From CAZOHN01 sp964579325 (GTDB lineage Bacteria > Pseudomonadota > Alphaproteobacteria > Rhodobacterales > Rhodobacteraceae), in NCBI GenBank assembly GCA_964579325.1, contig CAZOHN010000127.1, forward strand, positions 1 to 10,518: 10,518 nucleotides of DNA. The letters are read 5' to 3'. The position numbers and the translations under genes are program-made. The notes under the pieces are model-generated. The model was not told the origin of the DNA, did not search any database, and saw only the letters and a program-made list of their open reading frames with translations. Position 1 is the stretch's first letter. Each line of letters starts with the position of its first letter. Shown here one piece after another: positions 4,845-10,518 of this stretch.

Positions 4845-7734
4845 CCGGCGGCTCGAGCCGCGCGAGGCCCTGCGCCATCGCCCCGCGGGCCACCTCGACC
4901 GCACCCTCCAGCGCCGCACGCGCCGACTCAAGCCCGGGCAGGTCGGCCTCCGCGGCCGCCTCCTCGACCGCCGCGAGGCAGTCGGGCAACCCGGCAAGAT
5001 CGAAGTTCCCCGCCGCGCCCCGCAGCCGGTGCGCGGCCTCCCGAACCTGACCGGGATCGTCGCCCCGGATCTGCGCGAGGTCGCCATCGAGCTGCCGCAG
5101 AAACATCAGCCCGAGGTCGCGCGCCCGGCCCGCCCCCAGATCGGCCACCAGCCGGGCCAGAGGATCGCCCGGCCGGCACAGCCGGTCCAGCGCCCCGGCC
5201 AGCGCCTCGGGCGTGAGCGGCTTGGCCAGCAGGCACGACATGCCCGCCGCCAGCGTCTCGGCGCGCTCGCGCTCCTGCACATGGGCGGAAATGCCGATCA
5301 CCGGCACCCCGGCACGCCGGGGGTCGGGGTGCGCCCGGATCGCCCGGGTCGTGTCGCTTCCCGACAGGCCCGGCAGGTTCACGTCCATCAGCACCGCGTC
5401 AAACTCCGCCGTCGCAAGCGCCGCGAGCGCGGCCTCGCCCGTGCCAACCATCCGCGCCTCGTGCCCCATGTCGTCGAGATATGCCCGCAGCACCATCCGG
5501 TTGGTCTCGTTGTCCTCCACCACCAGCAGCCGCAGCCGCTCCGAGACCGGCGCAAGTTCCGCCTCCGGCCCCTCCGGCACCGGCAGGTCCTCGGGCCGTC
5601 CAAGGGGCAACGTCACGCCCAGCGTGAACCGCGCCCCCTCGCCGGGCCGGCTGCGGACCGTCAGGCCGGCTCCCATCGCCCGCGCGAACCGCCGGCTGAT
5701 CGCAAGCCCGAGGCCGGTCCCGCCGAACTGCCGCGCCGTCTGGGCATCCTCCTGTTCGAAAACGCCGAAGATCCGCTCCTGCGCATCCTCGGCGATCCCC
5801 TTGCCGGTATCCGACACGACGAAATCCAGCCCGACGACACCCTCCCCGGCGACACGCGCCCCGACGATGCCCTCACCCTCGGTGGGCACGACACGCAGGG
5901 CAAGCGCCACCTCGCCCCGCTCGGTGAACTTGATCGCGTTCGACACCAGGTTGAACAGGATCTGCCGCAGCTTGCCCATGTCGCCCACCACGGCGGCGGG
6001 AGCGTCGGTCGGCACATCCAGCCGGAGCTCCAGCCCCTTCTCCCGCGCACCCGGGATCATCAGGAGCGCGATATCCCGCACGAGGTCGGCAGGCGCGAAC
6101 GTGGCCACTTCGATCGTCACCGCGCCGGCCTCGATCTTTGAATAGTCGAGGATGTCGTTCAGGATCGCCATCAACCCCTCGCCCGAGGCCCGGGCGGCGC
6201 GCAGGTGCGCGCGCTGCCGCCCCGACAACCCTTCACGGTCGAGGCTGCGCAGCAGGCCCAGAACCCCGTTCATCGGCGTGCGGATCTCGTGGCTCATCAT
6301 CGCCAGGAACTCCGACTTGGCCCGGTCGGCCGCCTCGGCCTGCCGCCGCGCCTCTGCATGGGCCGTGACCTCGCCGCGCAACTGCTCGGTCTGCTCGGCG
6401 ACCAGTTCCTGCAACTCGTTGCGGTGGCGCTGAAGCTCGGCCAGATGTTCGCGCCGCTCGGCTTCCAGCGAACGGTTCTCGATGCCCTGCAACCGGAACA
6501 CCTCGACCGCCTCCTCCATCTCGGCGATCTCGTCGTGCCCGTGCGCCGAGATGCGCCCGACGTCCTCGCCATGAGCCAGCCGCGACATCGTTTCCGACAG
6601 CGCGTCGAGCCTGCGGGTGATGTTGCCGCGCACATAGAGCCAGACGATCGCCAGCGACAGCACCAGCGCCGCCAGCGGACCCCAGGCATAAAGCTGCTGC
6701 GCCGCGCCGATGGCGTCGGTGGCGTCGCTGCCCGCGCGCACCGCCCGCGCCTCGATCAGGTCGGCCAGCGCCTGCGCCTCGCGGTCGAGGCTGCTCGCGG
6801 CCGCCCGCACATCGGCCTGCGCATCTCCGATCATCCGGTTGAGGTCGAGAACCCCGCGCGTGACCCCGAAGAGGTCGCCCGCATCGGGCGGCTGCGCGGC
6901 GGCCGGCCGGATCGCGGAGAGAAGCGCCAGCGCCCGCTCGGCGCGCACCGGGTCCTCGACCGCGCGCACCCGCCGGTGCACGATCGCAAGTCGCCGCGCC
7001 AGCTCCGCCTCGAGCGTGTCGAGGTCGGCGGCGCTCTCCACCCCCGGCACGCGGTTGAGCAGGAGACCGATCTCTCCCGTCAACGCCCGCAACTCCACCA
7101 TCAGGCCCTGCTGGAACAGGTCGACCTCGATCAGCTTGTCGAGAGCCTCAAGCCGCGCGGGAGACTGCGGCGCGATCTCCTCGATCTCGTAGAGGTTGGC
7201 GATCACCGCTGCCGTGCTCATCCGGGCATTCGCCTCCAGCGTCTCGGCGATGTCGAGAAGCTCACCCGTGGCCGCAAGCCCGGCGGCGAGCCGCGCCGCC
7301 TGTTCGGTCCGGGCGGCGATCCGGTTGCGCACCAGCCCGTCGAGCCGCTCGATACCGTTGCGGATCTGCGCCATGGCCTCGCGCAGCCCAGCCCGCGCCT
7401 CGGCCCCCGTCGCCTCGTAGCGGGTGAGCCGCGCCCCCAGCGCATCGACCTGCACCCGCAGGTAGGCCGCCCGCTCGCGCCGCGCCGTCTCGTTCGTCAC
7501 CGCCGCCAGTTCGGGGGCGACCGACACGACCCGGCTGATCTCCTCGGCAAAACCGCGCGCCTCCGCGATCGCGGGGATTGTCTCGTTCACCATCTTCGAC
7601 TGGTTGCGCGCCACCCGCTGAAGCTCGGCCCAGCCGATGACCCCCGACAGCGCCGGAAGGCCCGCGATCACCAGGAAGGCGAGCAGGAGCATCCGCCCCA
7701 GGCTGATCCGACGCGCGCCGCTGTTGCGCTCCAT
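4825..7734 (-). CDS. torS: TorS-like TMAO sensor, tripartite hybrid histidine kinase
   Basis: This inner-membrane sensor has 969 residues (E. coli TorS about 914). It has a first membrane helix at about 12-31 and a long helical periplasmic sensor at about 32-345. The sensor stretches LIEVDLFQQGLMVELR and RRVRAVEDPVRAE echo the TorS sensor region. A second helix follows at about 349-369, then a HAMP linker, a coiled coil rich in Glu and Arg, and HisKA with H482 (MMSHEIRTPMNG). The ATPase domain has its N-box (NLVSNAIKF) near 590, DTGKGI, and GGTGLGLAI near 670. The receiver at about 730-850 has D784 (LMDVNLPG) and AKP. The C-terminal phosphotransfer domain has H902 (AAHRLRGAAGNF). These three sites match the E. 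coli relay His443-Asp723-His850. All key residues are present, so it should be active. The partner is TorT, encoded divergently 57 bp away. Confidence 0.94.
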   Translation of the reverse strand: MERNSGARRISLGRMLLLAFLVIAGLPALSGVIGWAELQRVARNQSKMVNETIPAIAEARGFAEEISRVVSVAPELAAVTNETARRERAAYLRVQVDALGARLTRYEATGAEARAGLREAMAQIRNGIERLDGLVRNRIAARTEQAARLAAGLAATGELLDIAETLEANARMSTAAVIANLYEIEEIAPQSPARLEALDKLIEVDLFQQGLMVELRALTGEIGLLLNRVPGVESAADLDTLEAELARRLAIVHRRVRAVEDPVRAERALALLSAIRPAAAQPPDAGDLFGVTRGVLDLNRMIGDAQADVRAAASSLDREAQALADLIEARAVRAGSDATDAIGAAQQLYAWGPLAALVLSLAIVWLYVRGNITRRLDALSETMSRLAHGEDVGRISAHGHDEIAEMEEAVEVFRLQGIENRSLEAERREHLAELQRHRNELQELVAEQTEQLRGEVTAHAEARRQAEAADRAKSEFLAMMSHEIRTPMNGVLGLLRSLDREGLSGRQRAHLRAARASGEGLMAILNDILDYSKIEAGAVTIEVATFAPADLVRDIALLMIPGAREKGLELRLDVPTDAPAAVVGDMGKLRQILFNLVSNAIKFTERGEVALALRVVPTEGEGIVGARVAGEGVVGLDFVVSDTGKGIAEDAQERIFGVFEQEDAQTARQFGGTGLGLAISRRFARAMGAGLTVRSRPGEGARFTLGVTLPLGRPEDLPVPEGPEAELAPVSERLRLLVVEDNETNRMVLRAYLDDMGHEARMVGTGEAALAALATAEFDAVLMDVNLPGLSGSDTTRAIRAHPDPRRAGVPVIGISAHVQERERAETLAAGMSCLLAKPLTPEALAGALDRLCRPGDPLARLVADLGAGRARDLGLMFLRQLDGDLAQIRGDDPGQVREAAHRLRGAAGNFDLAGLPDCLAAVEEAAAEADLPGLESARAALEGAVEVARGAMAQGLARLEPPVTEAAQ
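4848..4861. repeat. Perfect 14-bp palindrome at the torR/torS 3' junction
   Basis: GCGGCTCGAGCCGC is a perfect palindrome that starts four bases after the torR stop and lies inside the last codons of torS. It might slow polymerases leaving torR. It has no loop and no T-run, so it does not qualify as a terminator. Confidence 0.3.
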
Positions 7735-7791
7735 GCCCCATGCGCCCTACTTCTGTCAGGGAACCAGACTACACGGGCTTGGGAGCGCCGG
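7735..7791. promoter_or_regulatory. torS-torT divergent intergenic region
   Basis: These 57 bp separate the divergent torS and torT starts and must hold both promoters unless these lie inside the genes. The stretch is GC-rich and has none of the TTAAT-cored decamers seen upstream of torR. That argues against strong TorR autocontrol of the sensor genes. No convincing -35/-10 pair is visible. Confidence 0.4.
7781..7785 (+). promoter_or_regulatory. Ribosome binding site supporting the torT GTG start
   Basis: GGGAG lies six bases before the GTG at 7792. This start gives a textbook signal peptide directly. Upstream codons in the same frame are antisense to torS and give an Arg/His-rich lead. Confidence 0.5.
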
Positions 7792-8880
7792 GTGGGAAAT
7801 CTTCGGTATGCACTTGCACTTGCGGCAGTCCTGGTGGCGACCGGAGCTTCCGCGCAAGCACCCGGCGCACCCACCGGCCCGGCCACCTGGCCGCTCAGGG
7901 CGCCCGCCGTCCCCTTCGACGACGACAGCCCCACCCGTCCCATAGACTACGCCCCGCTCGCCCACGCCTCCGCACCCTGGCGGCTTTGCGTCGTCTACCC
8001 GCACCTCAAGGACGCCTACTGGCTCAGCGTGAACTACGGCATGGTCGAAGAGGCCCTGCGCCTCGGCGTCTCGTTCGACCTGCACGAAGCCGGCGGATAT
8101 CCCAACCTCGCCCGCCAGATCGAACAGGTCGACGCCTGCGCGACCTCGGGCGCCGACGCCCTGATCCTCGGGACGGTCTCCTACGAGGGGCTGACGCCCA
8201 GCGTCCTCGCGGCGGCCGAGCGGATGCCCGTCATCGCCGCCGTCAACGACATCGCCGACGACGGCATCACCGCCAAGGCCGCCGTCGCGTGGCGCGAGAT
8301 GGGCGCCGCCGCTGGCCGCGTCATCGCCGAACGCCACCCGAGAGACAGCCCACCCGTACGCCTCGCCTGGTTCCCGGGGCCGGAGGGCGCGGGCTGGGTC
8401 GGCTTCGTCGAGCGCGGCTTCCGCGAAGCCCTCGCCGAGAGCTCGGCCGAGGTCGTCGCCACCCGCTTCGGCGATACCGGCATCGAACAGCAGGTCCTCC
8501 TCGTCGAAGACGTCCTCGAAACCGTGGCCGACATCGACTACCTCGTCGGTAGCGGCCCAATGGCCGAGGCTGCCGTCTCGGTCCTGCGCGCCCGCGGCCT
8601 GACCGACCGGATCGGCGTTGTCTCCACCTATGTCTCCCACGGCGTCTATCGCGGCATCAAGCGCGGCCGCATCCTTGCCGCGCCCACCGACTTCGCCATC
8701 GACCAGGGCCGCCTCGCCGTGGAACTCGCCGTGCGCGCCATCGAGGGCCGTCTCGACGTCCGCCACGCCGGCCCCGCCATCGTCATCCTCACCGGCGAGA
8801 ACATCGACCGCATCGGCGGCGAAGGCTCGCTCGCCCCCGCCTCCTTTGTGCCGGTGTTCCGGGTCGAGCCACCCGACTGA
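7792..8880 (+). CDS. torT: TorT-like periplasmic TMAO-binding protein
   Basis: This is the periplasmic sensor partner of TorS, 362 residues from a GTG (E. coli TorT 342). The signal peptide has R5, a hydrophobic core at 6-18 and a likely cut after ASA at 21. The mature protein is of the type I periplasmic binding (LacI/ribose-binding) fold. It matches E. coli TorT closely: WRLC (63-66), KDAYWLSVNYGM (73-84), HEAGGY, the AVAWREMG stretch with W167, and YVSHGVYRGIKRG from Y280. These segments hold the aromatic residues that, from memory of the E. coli TorT structure, line the TMAO pocket. Their conservation favours the same ligand. In E. coli, TorT bound to TMAO switches the TorS sensor domain. 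Divergence from torS and lack of any transporter gene directly behind it fit a signalling role, not uptake. The sequence after the stop (8881-8935) shows no gene before the gap. Confidence 0.94.
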   Translation: MGNLRYALALAAVLVATGASAQAPGAPTGPATWPLRAPAVPFDDDSPTRPIDYAPLAHASAPWRLCVVYPHLKDAYWLSVNYGMVEEALRLGVSFDLHEAGGYPNLARQIEQVDACATSGADALILGTVSYEGLTPSVLAAAERMPVIAAVNDIADDGITAKAAVAWREMGAAAGRVIAERHPRDSPPVRLAWFPGPEGAGWVGFVERGFREALAESSAEVVATRFGDTGIEQQVLLVEDVLETVADIDYLVGSGPMAEAAVSVLRARGLTDRIGVVSTYVSHGVYRGIKRGRILAAPTDFAIDQGRLAVELAVRAIEGRLDVRHAGPAIVILTGENIDRIGGEGSLAPASFVPVFRVEPPD

Positions 8881-8935
8881 CCGCCCCCTATCCGACCGGC
8901 AACAACCACAACGCCAGGAACGGCGCATCCCCCGA

Positions 8936-9035
8936 NNNNNNNNNNNNNNNNNNNNNNNNNNNNNNNNNNNNNNNNNNNNNNNNNNNNNNNNNNNNNNNNN
9001 NNNNNNNNNNNNNNNNNNNNNNNNNNNNNNNNNNN
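8936..9035. other. Assembly gap: run of exactly 100 N
   Basis: One hundred N in a row is the usual placeholder for a scaffold join of unknown length. It cuts the gene on its right. The true distance between torT and the dehydrogenase block is not known. Confidence 0.98.
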
Positions 9036-9280
9036 GGAGCAATCGCGCCAAGCGCTGCCGCTACACCCGCGCGCTCTCCCCCGGCCAGCGCCAGTGCCGG
9101 GTCGAGGTGGCGGCACACTGGCAGCGTGGCAGGCTCGTACGCCGCCGCCTGCCCCACACCACCGCGCAACCGGCGAAAGACCTCCGCAGCGATGCGCCGC
9201 GCCTCCACCGAGGCGTCCGGACTGGCCGAAACCGCCGCCTCCGCCGCCCCGATCAGTGCCGCAAGGTCCCCGTCGCGCAT
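9036..9280 (-). CDS. Unidentified gene, 5' part only, cut by the assembly gap (possible DMSP-lyase-type cupin)
   Basis: Eighty-one codons are visible from an ATG at 9280 to the gap. The start is well supported by TAAGGAG five bases upstream (9286-9292). The gene begins 20 bp after the dehydrogenase stop, so the two probably share a transcript. The visible part is Ala-rich and helical, with acidic and Arg-rich faces, followed by a YEPATLPVCRHLDPALALA stretch. I do not recognise it with certainty. The PVCRHL segment after a helical lead recalls the N-terminal region of cupin proteins annotated as dimethylsulfoniopropionate lyase (DddQ/DddL class). The metal-binding cupin core that would decide this lies in or beyond the gap. 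The protein is not secreted as far as the start shows. Confidence 0.6.
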
Positions 9281-9285
9281 TGCAA

Positions 9286-9292
9286 CTCCTTA
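9286..9292 (-). promoter_or_regulatory. Strong ribosome binding site of the gene cut by the gap
   Basis: TAAGGAG on the minus strand sits five bases before the ATG at 9280 and lies in the short spacer after the dehydrogenase stop. It is good evidence that the truncated reading frame is a real gene. Confidence 0.7.
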
Positions 9293-9300
9293 CCGGCCGC

Positions 9301-10518
9301 TCAGGCCAGATCGCCCGGCAGCAGGTCAGCCGGCATGTTCTGGTAGCACACCGGCCGCAGGAACCGCCGGATCGACAGCGTCCCCACGCTCGTCGCCCCG
9401 AAGTTCGTGGAAGCCGGATAGGGCCCGCCATGCACCATCGCGTCGGCCACCTCGACGCCGGTCGGATAGCCATTCGCCAGCATCCGCCCGGCCTTGCGCT
9501 CCAGCACCGGCATCAGCCGCCGCGCCAGCGCGGTGTCCTCCGCGTCCAAGTGGAGCGTCGCCGTCAGTTGCCCCTCAAGGCTCCGCGCCACGGCCAGCAT
9601 CTCCGCCTCGTCCGCAACCGACACGATCAGCCCGAGCGGACCGAAGACCTCCTCCGACAGCACATGGTCCGCCAGCCAGTCGGCGCCCCGCACCCGGTAG
9701 AGCTGCGGACGCGCCTCACGCCGGTCGCAGACCTGCGTCAAGAGCGTTTGCACGCCCCGCGCCCCCGCCATCCGCTCCGCCCCCGAGGCATAGGCCGCCG
9801 AGATACCCTCGGTCAGCATCACCTGCGCACCCACCTCCGCCAGCGCCGCCAGCGTCGCCTCGGCCAGGGCCCCGGCCTGGTCCTGCCGCACCACCGCGAT
9901 GCCGGGGTTGGTGCAGAACTGCCCCGCCCCCATGGTCAGGCTCGCCGCCCAGCCGCGCGCGATCGCCTCGCCCCGCGCCGCCATCGCGGCGGGCAGGAGG
10001 AACATCGGGTTGACCGACCCCAGCTCGCCGAAGAACGGGATCGGATCGGGACGCGCCGCGCACAGGTCAAACAGCGCCCGTCCCCCGGCCAGCGAGCCGG
10101 TAAACCCCACCGCCCGGATCAGGGGATGCTGAACCAGCGCCTGCCCGACCTCGCGGTTGCCGCCCTGAATGAGCGAGAATACGCCCGGATGAAGCCCACA
10201 GGCCCGCCGCGCCGCCTCCACCGCCTCGGCCACGATCTCGCCGGTGCCCGGATGCGCCGTATGCCCCTTCACCACGACCGAACAGCCTGCCGCGAGCGCC
10301 GCCGCGGTGTCGCCCCCCGCCGTCGAGAAGGCGAGCGGGAAGTTCGAGGCCCCGAACACCGCGACCGGCCCCACGGGCCGCTGCACCAGCCGCAGATCGG
10401 GGCGCGGCAGAGGCTGGCGGTCGGGCAGCGCGGGGTCGTGGCGGCGGTCGAGGTAATCGCCCTTGCGGACATGCGCCGCGAAAAGCCTCAGTTGCCCCAC
10501 CGTCCGCCCGCGCTCCCC
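9301..10518 (-). CDS. Alpha-ketoglutarate semialdehyde dehydrogenase (2,5-dioxovalerate dehydrogenase), N-terminus beyond window
   Basis: This aldehyde dehydrogenase should oxidise 2,5-dioxopentanoate to 2-oxoglutarate with NAD(P)+, the last step in oxidative breakdown of pentoses, aldarates or hydroxyproline. About 405 residues are visible. The frame is open to the right edge (ERGRTVGQLRLFA), so the GTG at 10500 is internal and roughly 110-120 N-terminal residues are missing. Visible marks are the Rossmann entry PVGPVAVFGASNFPLAF, cofactor site VVKGHTAHPGTGE, catalytic Glu in FFGELGSVNP (codon 10024-10026), catalytic Cys in GAGQFCTNPG (codon 9913-9915), EEVFGP, and the C-terminal RRFLRPVCYQNMP typical of this subfamily. 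The other genes of such a pathway are not in the window, so the upstream substrate is open. It is cotranscribed with the truncated gene that follows. Confidence 0.92.
   Translation of the reverse strand, partial: GERGRTVGQLRLFAAHVRKGDYLDRRHDPALPDRQPLPRPDLRLVQRPVGPVAVFGASNFPLAFSTAGGDTAAALAAGCSVVVKGHTAHPGTGEIVAEAVEAARRACGLHPGVFSLIQGGNREVGQALVQHPLIRAVGFTGSLAGGRALFDLCAARPDPIPFFGELGSVNPMFLLPAAMAARGEAIARGWAASLTMGAGQFCTNPGIAVVRQDQAGALAEATLAALAEVGAQVMLTEGISAAYASGAERMAGARGVQTLLTQVCDRREARPQLYRVRGADWLADHVLSEEVFGPLGLIVSVADEAEMLAVARSLEGQLTATLHLDAEDTALARRLMPVLERKAGRMLANGYPTGVEVADAMVHGGPYPASTNFGATSVGTLSIRRFLRPVCYQNMPADLLPGDLA

Noticed and set aside
4848..4861. Palindrome considered as a rho-independent terminator for torR
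   Set aside because: The perfect palindrome leaves no loop and no T-run follows on either strand. It is listed only as a repeat.
4062..5087. Minus-strand 341-codon open frame opposite torR
   Set aside because: It is a mirror of torR with Arg-rich and Asp/Val/Gly-rich composition. TorR on the plus strand has full receiver and winged-helix motifs.
6205..7791. Very long plus-strand open frame running antisense through torS into torT
   Set aside because: The part before 7792 is Arg/His/Pro-rich with no recognisable motif and is a GC-driven shadow of torS. Only the part from the GTG at 7792 on, with a signal peptide and TorT motifs, is real.
7756..9051. Minus-strand open frame opposite torT running through the N gap
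   Set aside because: It is antisense to torT, Gly/Asp-rich, and its supposed start lies across the assembly gap. There is no family resemblance.
10269..10500. GTG at 10500 taken as the dehydrogenase start
   Set aside because: The frame stays open to the right edge with residues (ERGRT) that fit the family, and about 110-120 N-terminal residues would be missing. The start is therefore outside the window.

Overview
The window is GC-rich DNA in the style of an alphaproteobacterium, most like the Rhodobacteraceae/Roseobacter group. This placement rests on codon use, on tightly packed genes with overlapping stops and starts, and on the gene families present. It holds parts of eight protein genes and one scaffold gap of exactly 100 N. 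No RNA gene, insertion sequence, CRISPR array or phage gene is visible.

Left block (1-3932, minus strand): a three-gene ABC importer of the ProU/OpuA quaternary-amine class. In transcription order it has a secreted substrate-binding protein, an ATPase with a short CBS tail, and a permease that runs off the left edge. The permease carries two MetI-type domains in one chain. A strong GC hairpin sits between the binding-protein gene and the ATPase gene. A clear ribosome site behind that hairpin puts the ATPase start at a GTG at 2907.

Central block (4140-8880): all three parts of a TorR/TorS/TorT trimethylamine-N-oxide (TMAO) sensing system. torR (+) and torS (-) converge and overlap at their 3' ends. 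torT (+) diverges from torS across a 57-bp gap. TorT should bind TMAO in the periplasm, TorS should relay the signal through His, Asp and His, and TorR should bind DNA. The 207-bp divergent region between the transporter and torR contains an AT-rich patch with three TTAAT-cored decamers, one matching 8 of 10 positions of the E. coli tor box. The working model is a TMAO-sensing module that controls uptake of TMAO (or a related amine) by the adjacent importer, not the torCAD respiratory reductase, which is absent from the window.

Right block (9036-10518, minus strand, beyond the gap): the 3' part of an alpha-ketoglutarate semialdehyde dehydrogenase gene. It is followed 20 bp later by the 5' end of an unidentified gene cut by the gap. 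Because the gap size is unknown, the link between this block and the tor genes is only a scaffold-level join.
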